The notes: generated from the letters alone by a model not told the origin. Positions 23,060-34,756 are shown, numbered from the stretch's first letter. The stretch: DNA of 64,000 nucleotides from Molossus alvarezi (GCA_037176705.1 CM073895.1:1736001-1800000); one strand, 5' to 3'. Numbers and translations are program-made.

Positions 23060-24284
23060 GTCCCTCCTCTGGACCCTCAGTCCCTGCCAGCAGGACCCAT
23101 GGCAGGCCCAGGACTCCTCCTTGCGTCTGAATGCTGGTCTGAAAGTGCAGACAGACTGAGCTTGGGCTCAGCAGTAATTTCCCTCCAGGCCCCAGGTTCC
23201 CAGACCCACAGGCCAGGGGGGAGGGGCACGGGCTGGGTCATCAGGGCCCTGGAGTGGGGGGACCAGGCACAGCCCTCACCAGGCTCCTGCCCAGCGGGTG
23301 AGCCCAGTGTCTGCAGAGCAGTTCCCAGCCCGTCCTGTCCATCAGCCTCCCTGGGAGTCTCCAGTGGTAGTGGGTGCCCCCCAACACGCACCTGCACTTT
23401 CCCTGCTGCTCTGCACCCCAGAGAGCTGACCTGTGGATTCTGCACAGGAAGGAGCCTCTGATGCTCAGCTGCAGTGACTGACAGCTCTGGGGGCGGAGCC
23501 CTGTGCCTGGCAGGTGTCTGTGCTTGTGCCTCAGCGGGGAGTCTGAGATTCCTTGTCTGAGTCAGAGCATTCCAGAGATCAGGTCTGGTGGGGGCTGGAC
23601 AGGCATTGGGAGAGGGGGGCACTGTGTCCCCCTTGAGCACCCAGAAGGAGGGGCTCCCCACCATGGTCACATCCACTCCCACCTGTCCCTGGAGGGGCGG
23701 GGCTGGGGACTTCTTGCCCCCATTTCACAGATGGGGCCATGGGGACTCAGAAAGAGACCTGGCCTTGCCCAGGGCCTCCCGGGTGCAGACTGTGTTCAGA
23801 ACCGAACCCTAATCTTCCCGGGCAGGAGGGGCTCTCCCCTGGGGTCTTCCCAGCACCTGAGCTGCCCCCAGACTTGGGCACATGTGGGCCGGTTGGGGTG
23901 ACAGACCCCAACTAAGGGTCAGGCTCTGGGGCTCCAGAGAGGCAGCCCACCCACCACCCTGGGGGCCCAGATGGGGAGCGACTGGGAGAGTCAGCCCCCA
24001 CCCCTGGCTGCTCATCTCCTGTGTCCCTGGCTCAGGTGCTGGGCATGGCACCCCCACAGCTCCCCTCCTCTGCGACGTCCCAAACCAATGACATGGCCAT
24101 TTTGGTGTAAACAAACTAGTCCAGACCCTGAGGGGTGTGTCTGGCTCCACAGGTCCGGGCAGGTCCCTCTCAGGCCCTGACTACACCCAGGGATGTCCCC
24201 TCCTGTGGCTGATGGCTGGACGCCCAGCCCACGCTGACACAGAGCCCTTCTGATGTCTCCGGAAGCACAGGGACAAGGTGTCAC
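22870..24284 (-). repeat. Block A': promoter/exon 1 region of intact left TNFRSF14
   Basis: The partner of block A. It includes exon 1 at 22991-23059 and about 1.2 kb upstream, so it probably holds the gene's own promoter. No TATA box was identified with confidence. Confidence 0.75.
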
Positions 24285-24586
24285 ACGCTGGAAGGGGTGG
24301 AGGGGGTGCCCAGCCCTGAGTGGGTGGGTGGCCTTGGCGTGGGGCCCGGGATCGGGTCTGAGGAGAAGGCGTCCACGCAGGCCAGTGGAGAATGTGAAGG
24401 ACCCTGGGGCCCGGCCTGGGAGCACATGAAAGCCTGCGGTGTTCACAGGGCCCCCGACCTGCTGGCCGAGGGGGGACCAGCATCCTGGGGGCCTGCCCCA
24501 TGCCACCTAGCGTCTTCATACCAAATGTACCTGCAGTTGACGACAAGGCAGACAGAGCCAAACCCGCAGACTTTCCCACCCCGCAG

Positions 24587-25139
24587 GTCTCTGGTCCTGC
24601 CAGACATCAGCCCCGGGGCCGTGGAGGAGACGCATTAGGATCCCTGCGAGGGACCCACCCGCTGATGAATGTTTCAGGGTGCAGACCTCTGAGCATCCAC
24701 GGTGCCTGCTGACTGCTCCAGGCCCCCGAGGACTGAATGTGGGGCCCAGGGAGCCGCTGGGACCCGCTCCTGGATGGCTGACTCTGCACCGGGCAGAGGA
24801 GGTGACCTGCTACTGCTCAGGGAGTTTGGGGGCCCACACATGTGACCCCTTCAAACTCCTGTGGTGCCCTGAGTCCTCCTCTCACCCCTTACTGACCCAG
24901 CACACTGAGGTCACACCCACAGGACATGTAGGGGAAGAGAGAGAGAAATATCAATGAGAGAGACCATAGATTGGCTGCCTCATGCATGCCCCTCACTGGG
25001 GCTCTGGCCCACAACCTGGGCATGCATCCAGACCAGGAATGGAACTGTGACCTCCCGGTGCAGGGTTGACGCTTGACCACTGACCCACACCAGCCAGACT
25101 TGCTCTTTTCTACTGTGTGTGTGACAAGTAACTAATAAA
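24587..25139 (+). pseudogene. TNFRSF14: Orphan TNFRSF14 last exon with poly(A) signal (left)
   Basis: Copy of the last exon and 3' region on the plus strand, upstream of and opposite to the intact left gene. The acceptor (CCGCAG) is kept. Relative to the intact copy there is a 2-base deletion near the exon start (GTCTCTGGTC against GTCTCTGTGGTC). The frame matching the gene reads LPDISPGAVEETH and then TAG at 24636-24638. It contains a SINE at the matching site and ends with AATAAA at 25134-25139. No exons 2-7 lie on this strand, so it is a gutted copy. Confidence 0.8.
24930..25100 (-). mobile_element. Ves-type SINE in orphan last exon (left)
   Basis: Same insertion site as the SINE at 17930-18107, so it is the same ancestral insertion copied by the block B duplication. 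Confidence 0.88.
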
Positions 25140-25285
25140 CATTCCTCAGACTGGCAAATATATTCACATTTTCAATGACATTGTTCAAACAAAAATTCAT
25201 GGACAGAGCTAAATCCGTCCTCTACCTTCTGTAATCAGAAGCCACGACTCGGCAAACTCAGATTAACGAACATTTTAGTGTCCTG

Positions 25286-27030
25286 TTAGTGTAAAAAGAT
25301 CTAGCTGTTTAACATTTTATTCATCTAACACAGACAACCTCCAAAGACTAAGTTACCATGACTTTGGTAAGCTACGTTTGGATGTATATAATTATTACTG
25401 AAAAGCTTTCTCAAAAACTCTTCATTTTAGTGACCTCTATTTATTATTTCTTAAAAACAGTCAGTCATCACCCAAGCCATTTTCTTTGCACATTTTGTAA
25501 CATAAATTCCTGCAGACCCAGGCAAACGGACCTGTATTTTGTGTTAGTAACATTAAAAGATGTCAATTCAGCTTCCATGCCCCACAGGACTCTGGGGGAC
25601 CACTGTCCCTGGGGTGCTCAGTGAGCTGAGGCACTGCAGTGACCTCGGCCTAGGCAGGGGCCGCGGGGGGCGGGGGGAGGGGGCGAGCAGCCCAGCCTTG
25701 GCCAGGGCCTCAGCAGCTGGAACGTAAGGGGCCTTTCCTGTCCCTTCACCTGGGCAGCCCTGCAGCTCCGCAGCCTCCAGGGGCTGGCGGGATGGACGCC
25801 CCGCGCTTCCCGGGAGCCCAGAGCCGCCTCCAGCGGGGGTCCAGGCCGTGTGCAGCCGGTTCCATCCGTCTTTCCCTCCCGGGGAGAGTGAGACTCGCCC
25901 CCCTTCCAGCCATCAGTGTAGATCCTTCTGAGTAGAAGCCTCAGAACAGCCTGAAGTCTGGCAGGTGGGCAGAGCCCCCGCCCCCTGTGCACACAGACAC
26001 CAACCACGTCTAAGGGGACGAGAGCTCGCGGGGAAGGACGGCACCGGCCCAGATCCTCCCTCAGCCCCCGCCCCGAAAATGACCCTCGCAGGGTCTGAGG
26101 GCAGGGGGCATGGAGGGTGGGACGGTTCCCGTGTTCAGCAGACACGGAGAGCAGACCCAGTCCCCAGCAGATGGGAGGCAGCAGGGGACAGAGGGACAGG
26201 AACCGAGAGCGCCCACAGACAGCCCCAGCTCTCAGGCCTGGTCTTCATCAGAGAGGCGCCTGGCGGCCCTGAGCTGAGTGGCCAGCAGGGATGTCCCGGG
26301 GAAACACTCTGCACAGCTGCTGGGGGGTCCCGCCACCCCTGCCCGGGCTCACACCACAGGGCTGGGCCCCCAGCCAGGAGGGATATGCTCCCACCTTCAA
26401 ACCTGCTGAGCAAAGTGACAGGCCAAGCCTCACAAGACAAAAACAAGGCCACGATAACATACAATATGTACCAGCGCACCACAGACAGCGACAGATCTGC
26501 GGGCCGACAGGTGCCAGGCCGGGTGCCAGGCAGAGGGCTCTGCACCACCCGGGGCAACACCTAACGCTCAGCTGATCGGCCCAGAGACCAGGCAGGGACC
26601 GTGAGGGTCCCTTGCACCCAGGAGCTGGCCAGGCTCCAACTCCCTGGTGACAGTTACAGCTACAGGGCCACAGGGCAGGACATTCACCTTGAGGGACGAG
26701 CCCAGCTGTGCTGAGCCAGAGGCAGGGCTCCAGCAGCAGATAATGACAGTCCTCTCCTTTTGGTCCCGGGAGCCCCCAGTCCCAGGCAGCCACGGGGTCC
26801 CCGGTACTCACCCCAGAGGGGTCCCGCCTGCGGTCCTGCCAGAACCACCTAACTGAAACCAGACAACCACTGGTTCTGACTGCCTGGCACTACGTGAGCC
26901 AGTTAGGAGGGAGGAGGGTGACTCGCAAAGGAGCCTTTGTTCCTGGGTTACCAGCAGTGTGGGCGCAGTGAGTCACCTGGACATCTGCTCCCCTCACTTT
27001 GCCACCTACTTTAAAAGATGAGAGAAACTT
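25286..27030. other. Unassigned stretch, left arm
   Basis: An AT-rich part (25290-25580) is followed by a GC-rich part (25620-26850) with long but featureless frames on both strands. No family recognised. Mirror at about 37225-38968. Confidence 0.4.
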
Positions 27031-27112
27031 GCCCTGGCCGGTTTGGTAGCAGTGGAAGCATGGCCTGCACACCAGAGATTCCCAGGTTCAGTTCCTGCTA
27101 GGGGCACGTACC
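27031..27112 (+). mobile_element. SINE head fragment (left)
   Basis: GCCCTGGCCGGTTTGGTAGC and a B-box-like GGTTCAGTTCC; only the tRNA-like head is present. Confidence 0.75.
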
Positions 27113-29491
27113 AAAAAACAAAGAAAGAAAAAAGATTAAGAAACAATGAGTACCTGAGGAAATGCAGTTGGGAGAAAAGGAAATAAATGGCGAAAATGGT
27201 TTCAGGCCAAGGGAGGAGTGTGGGCTGGGGTTGCAGGGCTGGTCCCCAGTGAGTCACTGTTCCTGATTCCACGGGGTCAGGCTCTCAGAGCAGGAGAATG
27301 GACAGCGGTCCTGAGGTCAGCTCCCAGCAGGTCAGAGGGGCTGGTCTTCAATCAGAGCAAAGCACCCACCACGAACGTTCAAAGGATGATCCCGATTTTC
27401 TGACTATGCCTAGTGCCCACTGTGACTAGTTGTCTTACTCTTGTACCATTTCCTGTTGATTCTGATGTTCTTTCCTGCCCCTTTCATTATTATTCACAAG
27501 TTCAGTTATTGCTTCGAGTTCTGTGAGTCTCATGCAGACAAGGATACGACCTGCCTAGAAACCTGTACTTCACGGTAAGGCGAGTCCGCTCCATGGACCT
27601 GTCCTCAGGTGTAGCGTCTCTGCAAAGGCTTCGGGGTGAACAGTGACCGTGTCTGAGGACAGAACCTAAGTGTGATGCTGACACATTTGACTGCAAGGCC
27701 GTGGATAAACACCATTGATTCCCATGGGCGGTAACGTTCCGAGACAACACTTTCCTGCTAAATAACAATTCCTGTAAAATGACATGGAGGACCTCTGTCC
27801 TCAGCCTCACCTGAACCCCAGGAGATGGTGACTAGGACCATCTGCTTCTGCCACCACCTTCATACCTAGAGACTGTGCTCATCATGGTGGGGCCCCCTTG
27901 GCTGCTTCCCCGGGACACTCCCTGCAGATCAGAAAGGACTGAGGAAGCCCCTGTTTGAACTCGCCCACAGGGAGACACGCAGAGAGTTGTACGGGGCCTG
28001 TTGACTCTTCTCACTGTGGCTGTGGGCTGAGTCCCAGGCGATGTTCAGACCCAGAAGCCCAGGAGGGCGTCGCCTTCCTCCAGGGCTCCCATGAGCACGG
28101 CTAAGTGCTCATCTTTCTAATTTTCTTACCCTAGCGCTTCATTAAAGCTCATACTGTTGAGATTCAGAGCAGGGAGAAACTTGTCACCTATAGTGTTACT
28201 CTATGTGACTTTGTTTCCTTCCATGTCACCCCTCCCCCGGGTTACATGCTGGCTCCTCTCATTTGTCCGTCAGTTTCCGGGCAGCACCATCTGTTAGTTG
28301 CAGGTGTCCTGCACCGGGTTGGATGACCCTGTCCTTGCCAAGCGTACCCCGAGAGTCCTGGGCCCCACGCAGAGTGTCCCGGGGTGGTGGACTCTGCTCC
28401 CGGGCTGCCACCCGCTAGTCATGGCCACAGTGCACGTCCTGTGGGTGGTGCTGATAACCGGAGCGGAAGTAGAGTTTGGGGCCCACGTACTGGCCTCATA
28501 TTGTCTCTGCGTAATACACGCTCTTAGAGATCTCGTCTTGAAGTTCGTACTAATCTTTACAATACTTCCAAGGGTTTGGAATTGCCGGGGCGAGGGGAGT
28601 CCACATTCACGTGTGAGTCGGATTTAGCTCCCTCCCTACTGGGGGGCGCTCCCAGTCTCCCCGTGGTCGGCAGGAGACTCCACCTGGACCACAGTGTTCA
28701 AAACGGAAAGACCGCCTGTGAGCGTGGGAGTCTGACACGGTGATGTCACGAGACACGACCTCTGCCCAGGCCCCTCACGCATTCCTCATCCGTCCTCACC
28801 ACTGGTGTCGCCTCATTTCCCTTTTCCAGTCCCCTGGGGCCATCGTGAAGCTGTCACTGGGTCCTAAGAGCTTGTGTATGACTAGAGGCCAACCATGTCT
28901 CAGGTTTAAACATAAGCACGTTCTGTTTAAAAAATGCATAGAGAATAACATAATGTGTGTGTATTCATATTGTGTGTGTATGTGAGCGTGTATATGTATG
29001 TGTGTGTATATATGTATACACATATTTTTAGATTAGAACACAACTTCCATGTACACATAGGGAACCGATAATACTCGAGAAGGAACGACGCTGCCCTGGC
29101 CATCGGGACCGTGCACTGAGCACCGGAACTGCTCCGACCCGCCCACGTGTGGCCACAGCACCCGCAGGACCGCTGCTGGCCGCCCTCACAGGAGCCCTCA
29201 CCTTTGTCCTGTCCGAGCCCCTCACAGGACACCTGCTGCCCGGGGCTCCCGGTATGACCTTGGCGTTGAATCTGCAAGTTCTCCCCAGGGTGGACTGCAT
29301 GCGTAGAGCGTCCATTTAAGCATATACACACACACCAACTGAACAGTTATTATTGTTAGTTTACTTGCAAACCATCCCATGAAATTTCAAGCATAGTAAA
29401 GAGGTCTAATTCGTCTGAAAACTTTTTTTTTTTATAAGGCGAGAGAGTAAATCCGTGAGGTGTTCCAGGGCCCACTGGAATAACTCAAAGT
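27113..29491. other. Unassigned inner end of left arm
   Basis: Mixed composition, no recognised gene. An LTR-like look around 28030-28300 (ATTAAAGCTCA) is not enough for a call. A TG/TATG microsatellite lies at 28955-29028. Similarity to the right arm falls sharply beyond 28047. Confidence 0.4.
28955..29028 (+). repeat. TG/TATG microsatellite (left)
   Basis: Interrupted TGTGTG/TATATG repeats; length and interruptions differ from the right-arm partner. Confidence 0.85.
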
Positions 29492-29537
29492 CCTCTCTCT
29501 GAGCCAAACGGGCCAGGATAAAACACTGTTTTTTAAA

Positions 29538-29727
29538 AGTCGATTTTAGAGAGAGAGAGAGACAAATATCAATGTGAGGGAAAAACGTCCATTTGTTACC
29601 TCCCGTATGCACCCAAACCAGACCTTGAACGTGCAAATCAGGCATGTGCCTTGACCAGCAGTCAAGTTGTCCACCTTTTGGTGCACAGGACGACACTCCA
29701 ACCAGCTGAGACACTCAGGCCAGGGCT
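29538..29727 (-). mobile_element. Ves-type SINE in spacer
   Basis: tRNA-like head at the right end (GCCCTGGCCTGAGTGTCTCA on the minus strand), with a GA-rich segment at 29550-29565. A further SINE head end (GAGCCAAACGGGCCAGG) lies at about 29501-29517, right at the arm boundary. Confidence 0.8.
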
Positions 29728-29813
29728 GCTTTGGTTTTCATAACTAGAGTTAAATAAAAAAAATTTTCTAAGATGCCTATCTCTATGTCCTCCATTTTAA
29801 AATTTTAATTCCA

Positions 29814-30050
29814 GCCCTGGCCAGCTTGGTTTAGCGGTTATAGCATCAGCCTGTGGACCAGGGAGTCCCAGGTTAAGTTCCCGCTAAGAGCACGTGGCTC
29901 GGTTGCAGTTTGTCTGTGGTTCCGGTTGGGGTCATGTGGATGGTGACTATTTGGTGTGTCTCTTTCATACTGATGTTTCTCTCTCTCTTCCTCCCTCTCT
30001 CCCTCCCGCTCTATCTGAAGATAAATGCAAGGGTGTCCTCGGGTGAGGAT
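29814..30050 (+). mobile_element. Ves-type SINE in spacer
   Basis: Head GCCCTGGCCAGCTTGGTTTA, CT-rich part near 29985-30010, A-rich end. Complete in appearance. Confidence 0.85.
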
Positions 30051-30262
30051 AAAAAAATTTTTTTTTTAATTCCATAATACTGTTTGATTTTAAGTGTTTT
30101 TTTTTATAGATCATATGATATCTTAATATTTAACTTTTTAGGTATATTCAATTTATCTGGAAAGTAATTACCAGGTTTACAACTTTTGCTTGACTCTTTA
30201 TCTTTTTTTTTAAGTGTAGATTGCTGTCTGGCATTAAGATATACTATTCATAGTCACTCTTA

Positions 30263-30264
<2 letters not shown>

Positions 30265-30310
<46 letters not shown>
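30265..30310 (+). repeat. (AAAT)n microsatellite in spacer
   Basis: About eleven AAAT units directly before the L1 fragment. Confidence 0.9.
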
Positions 30311-30952
30311 AACTACCCCAAACTAAAAAGATTCTGCACAGCCCAAGAAAACAGAATTAAATTTAAAAAGATCCCACTTTTGGGAGAACATATTTTCCAA
30401 TGGCATGTCTGATAGGGGATAATTTCCAAAATATATAGAATACTCATAAGTCAACAAGAGGAAGACAAAAAAAAATTTTTTTAAATGGGTAGAGGACCTA
30501 AATAGACACCTTTCCAAAAGGACATGCAGATGACCAAGAGACATATGAAAAAATGTTCAGTGTCACTACTCATCAGAGATGCAAATTAAAAGGACTATGA
30601 GGTATCACTGCACACCTGCCAGAATGGCTGCCATCAATAAATCACCAAACAAGAGCTGGCGAGGGTGTGGAGAAAAGGGGACTCTAGTACACTGCTGGTG
30701 CGAATGCAGACTCGTGCAGCCACTATGGAAAACATTATGGTGTTTCCTCAAAAAATTAAAAATGGAACTGCCATTTGACCCAGTGATCCCACTTCTAGGA
30801 ATATACACTAAGAAGCCTGAAACACCAATCTGGAAGAATATATGCACCCCTGTGTTCCTAGCAGCACTGTTTACAATAGCTGAGATCTGGAAACAGCCCA
30901 GGATCCATCAGTAGATGAGTGGATAAAACATGTGTGGAACATTTACACAATG
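30311..30952 (+). mobile_element. L1 ORF2 3' fragment in spacer
   Basis: The open part (30579-30914) reads [20 protein letters not shown] and the [12 protein letters not shown] segment, i.e. the carboxyl end of L1 ORF2 with its cysteine/histidine cluster. It begins immediately after an (AAAT)n run. No complete 3' UTR was seen. Confidence 0.88.
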
Positions 30953-32639
30953 AATCACTGATGTCTCTCAGCCAGGTGAAGCCCAGGGAATTTCCCAAGG
31001 AGGCCTCTGCATTTTTGTCCCTGCTCAGTCCCCTCCCCAACAGGAGAAAGCCCCCGGAGCATTGACTCTGAGGCATGGGGACAATGGGGGAAAAATGTGA
31101 ATGGACAATGGAGCCTCACATTAGAGATGTGAACCCCTCCCTCCTTGAGGCATCTCAAGGCTCCAGGACAGACAGGCTGTATCTGGGGGGATTCTTGCAG
31201 GTTTTCTCTATGACCCTGTCCTCCCTGTTTGGGGTAGAACCTGCTGGCCAATGACCCATAACCAATGTCCCTACCTGAGCAAATACCACTCACTTCTCCT
31301 GAATGCCCTCTGCTCCCACCCATGGGACCATGCAGATCTCCCCCACTCACCGGCTTGTAGGTCCTCTGCCCCCGCGTCCCCCACACAGATAGCAATGTCA
31401 GGACCCTCCATCTGCCCACAGGGTGCTGGGCTTGATGCAGAACATGGCCACCTTCCTGGACGTATACCAGTGCGCCCAGGGCACCCCCATGCACCCACAG
31501 ATGTGATGTTGCAACTGGTCACCAAGGCCGAGCCACCCAGCACTATGTAGGCCCACACCAGATCAGAGGCCTCCCATGGTCTCTGAGACAGTGTAGCCAG
31601 CAGGGACCTGCATGATTCCCCTGACAAAACCTCACATGGCAAGGGGCTCTGTGCCCCACCTGGAGCTGAGGCCCTGCCCCCATACCCAGGGGTGAGCAGA
31701 GCCTAGGGGCACACCAGCACAGTCTCTTGGAAGCATTTAAAGGTCCGCCCACTCCAAAGTGCACCCTCCTCAATGCCCACCAGCTTCAGTCTTCAGCTAA
31801 GCGAACACTTCAAAGAGGTCTGCTGCCTGTCTCTCTAGGCCAGGTGGGTGTTGGGGGGGCAGTGCCCAGGAGGGGCAGCCAGCCTGTGACATAGGCACTC
31901 GATGTGTCTGGGTTGGCCCCGGACAGGGCTCTAGGGTTCAAGCCCCGTCTGCAGCCTTAGAGGGCCAGGTCCTTGGTGAGAAACCAGACCCACAAACCAC
32001 AACAGAAAGCAACAAGTGGGGGCAGGGTGAGTAGAAGGCCTGGCCCATGTGCTGGGTCCACCAAAGCCTGCTTGTCCAGGGAGAGGACAGCATGGAGAAG
32101 GGGGTCAGCAGTGGACCTGGGCTCCCTTCCTAGAGGCTGGAAGCTCAGCTCCTGGTAGGACCCCTTGCTCTCTCAGGTAGAACTCTGGACAGCAGAGGTC
32201 TCACTGTCTGTCCACAGTGGGAGGGACATCAAGGCTGGGGATCCAGATTGGGGCCACAGCTGCAGGGGCAGGAGAGATGAGGGGAGCAGACACAGGAGCA
32301 CATCACTGCTGCCTGCTCCTGGACAGAGAGGGGCTGGCAGGAGGGACCCCCAATGCCCTGAGTGTGATAAGAGCTAAAGGGGGGCTGAGGGGATGCTCCA
32401 GGAGGGGAGGGGCTGGAGCACAGGCAGCTCCAGGGAAGTCTACAAACTCCTGCAGGCAGGGTCTCGGGACACGTGCTCAACAGGTGCATGCACGCTGGTC
32501 CTGGAGACCCGCCAGGCTGCTGAGCTCCCGCGACATCCTGTGACTCTGCGTGCCACCAACTCCACAGGCAGCCACGCTGCGTGCCTGTTCCTCCAACAGG
32601 CCTGGCACATCCAGGACCAGTGGTGAGCTCCAGCCCCTC
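30953..32639. other. Unassigned part of spacer
   Basis: GC-moderate sequence with several medium-length frames on both strands but no recognised family and no clear exon set. A single-copy gene fragment here is possible but unsupported. Confidence 0.35.
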
Positions 32640-33340
32640 GCCCCAGTATCGCCCCAAGCCCTGCCCCTCGGAGCACAGAGCCCCACCCCACCAGCAGCCA
32701 GTGCCAGGCCCACCCGGACCACCGCCAGGCACCCAGAGGTCTCACTCTCCCCATCCAATCCGGCACCGCCCGCGTCAGGATACATTGCGCGCTGGCCTGC
32801 AGGTGCACGTGGTCGCACGCCCCGCCTCCCGCCGCAGGCCACGCCCCACGCGCTCTCTGCCTCCGTCCTGCCAGAGAGCCCACGTCCCAGCCCAGACCTC
32901 CTTCCACCCCGAGACTCCGCCTCACCGCACGTCTAATTTGCATGTGCCTAGCTCGTCGACCAATTGCGGGACAGTGGGCGGAGCTGTGTGGCAGGGAAGC
33001 CGCCAGTGTGCTTGCGCAGTGTGGTGCCTGAGGTTGGCGGGTCCGCACCCAGGGAAGGGGCGGTGTCTCCTAGGGCGTGTTCATGGCGGGTGTAGGGGAG
33101 GGTGTGCGCGCTGGGTCCCTGGCTCCAGTCCAAGGACTTAGCCTGTTCCCCGAGGTCTGGTCCAGCGGAAGATCCTGCGGCACCGTTTCCAAGGTTTCCC
33201 TTGGTGACACAGGCACGGAGCCCCGGGGAGCCTGTGCGGCACCCACGCAGCGGGCCGCCCTAGCGCTGGGCCTGGGTCTCCGGGGCCTGGGGATGGAGGG
33301 CCCGGGCCTGCACCCCGCTACAGAAGGAAGGGCGCCCCCT
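32640..33340. promoter_or_regulatory. CpG-rich, promoter-like island in spacer
   Basis: The densest CpG stretch of the window, surrounded by CpG-poorer DNA. It holds an octamer ATTTGCAT (32936-32943), a CCAAT box (32960-32964) and a GGGCGG GC box (about 32975-32981) within 50 bases, then a GC-rich stretch with an ATG at 33077 or 33083. This arrangement looks like a CpG-island promoter, direction unknown. No gene could be attached to it. It sits midway between the two divergent TNFRSF14 copies, more than 8 kb from either start. Confidence 0.45.
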
Positions 33341-34049
33341 GCCCTGGGTCTGTAAATGGAGCCCCTGACGGCACCCCAGAGCCTGCAGTGCAGAAGGGAA
33401 CGCAGGCCACAGAGGTGCTGCTGCGTCCTCAGCCTGGGGTGCCGCTGGAGGTCCAGGCTCCAGAACAGTAACCCGGTTCCGCCACCCAGCAGAGCAAATG
33501 CATTCCGGGGTAGGAAGGCATGGAGAGCCCCAGAGGAAGGGCAGGCCCAGCCAGGTGGACAGCTGCAGACCCCCTTGGGGACGAGGGTCCCCCTCCTTCC
33601 AGGTGGGTGGGCCTGGGGGTGCACCTCTCCGCAGTGCCCACTGTCCCAGGGCCGGGGCCTGGCCGGCCCTCCTCTGCCCAGCTGCTCTCCACGTGCTCCT
33701 GGGGCAGAACCGCCCAGCTCCTCACGGGGTGGGAGACACCGCGTTTCTCTGCCCGCCCCAGGGAGCGGGTGCCGCCCCCTGCTCTGTGTCAAGGGCCTGT
33801 GTCCTCAGGGCGGGCAGATCCCAGCACTGCTGGGCTCAGCTGTGTGGGTGACAGCCAAGGCCCCCGAGACGAAGGAAGACTCTTCCTTTCCAGGCAAGAG
33901 ACACGGTTTCTGTCGTGAGACGTGTGCCCATTCGCTCACTTTGTCGCCTTCGAGACACCACGAAGGTCAGAATGTCACTGCTCACACAGCTTCACAGCAG
34001 CCCACACTCTGCGAGGGACCCGTGATTTCTTTTTGTTGTTTTTTCTTTA
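33341..34049. other. Unassigned GC-rich stretch of spacer
   Basis: Open on several frames simply because it is GC-rich. No splice-supported exon chain or domain was seen. Confidence 0.35.
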
Positions 34050-34232
34050 TTGTTTTTTAAAGAGGAAGACAGAGAGATACATCATAAGAGAGAACATCAA
34101 CTGGCTGCCTCCCGCATGCCCCCCTCTGGGGATTTGTCCCACCACCTGGGCATGTGTCCTGACTGGGAATCCAACCAGCAACCTCTTGGTGCATGTGTTG
34201 ATGCTCAACCACTGAGCCACACTGGCCGGGCC
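34050..34232 (-). mobile_element. Ves-type SINE in spacer
   Basis: Head GGCCCGGCCAGTGTGGCTCA on the minus strand. Confidence 0.88.
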
Positions 34233-34397
34233 ATGTGTATGGTCTCTGTGTCTGTCTGTGTATTACATGAGGTGTGTTTCCTCGTCCTGACGACATTACT
34301 GAAGGGTGATATTTTATTGGCCTAAAAAGATTAATTACTTATATAGGTTAAGCAGGATCCTGTGGTCTGGACAAAATATTGTTTTATGTATATATGT

Positions 34398-34578
34398 TTT
34401 AATTGATTTTTTTAGACAGCGAGAAACATCAGTGTGAGAAACATCCATCAGCTGCCTCATGCACGCCCCCTACTGGGGATCAAGCCCACAATCAGGACTT
34501 GTGGCCTGACTGGGAATCGAACCCGGACCTCTCAGTCCATGGGACGACACTCAGGCCGCTGAGCCACACCGGCTGGGC
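34398..34578 (-). mobile_element. Ves-type SINE in spacer
   Basis: Head GCCCAGCCGGTGTGGCTCAG on the minus strand, with B-box-like GGTTCGATTCC. Confidence 0.88.
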
Positions 34579-34756
34579 TGGACAAAATATTTAATACTAA
34601 AACTGGTTTAAGTTTGATTTTGTCTTTTAGAGTTATTATCATGAAATATGTTTTATTTTCCCTAAAATTAAAAAAAGTTTATGACATAATACTGGTTAAG
34701 TATGTTGGACAACCTTCCCAAGTTTAAATTTTAAGAGTCTTTATAACCGAGAGATA

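Larger units (their letters stand above)
24520..25285 (+). repeat. Block B': orphan 3' end block (left)
   Basis: Partner of block B on the opposite strand. Its limits are the GAAGAC(A/G)CT site on one side and the AGGACACTA site on the other. The SINE lies at the matching position, so the duplication is younger than that SINE insertion. Confidence 0.8.
29492..34756. other. Unpaired spacer of the palindrome
   Basis: About 5.27 kb lying between the inner ends of the two arms, with no inverted counterpart in the window. It contains four SINE copies, an (AAAT)n run, an L1 3' fragment and a GC-rich, CpG-rich segment. No protein family was recognised in it. Confidence 0.9.

Noticed and set aside
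26248..26811. 187-codon open frame, minus strand (mirror 37444-38007)
   Set aside because: Cys/Gly/Pro-rich frame in GC-rich DNA; overlapping frames of similar length on both strands, no family recognised.
28030..28640. Possible solo LTR (ATTAAAGCTCA motif, GC-rich flank)
   Set aside because: No TG/CA ends, target-site duplication or primer-binding site could be found.
31271..31642. Minus-strand frame in the spacer with hydrophobic parts
   Set aside because: Considered as a membrane-protein exon, but no motif of a known family could be named.
33070..34060. Long overlapping frames on both strands in the spacer (240 and 234 codons)
   Set aside because: Mutually overlapping on opposite strands, GC-driven, no domain and no splice context that selects one.
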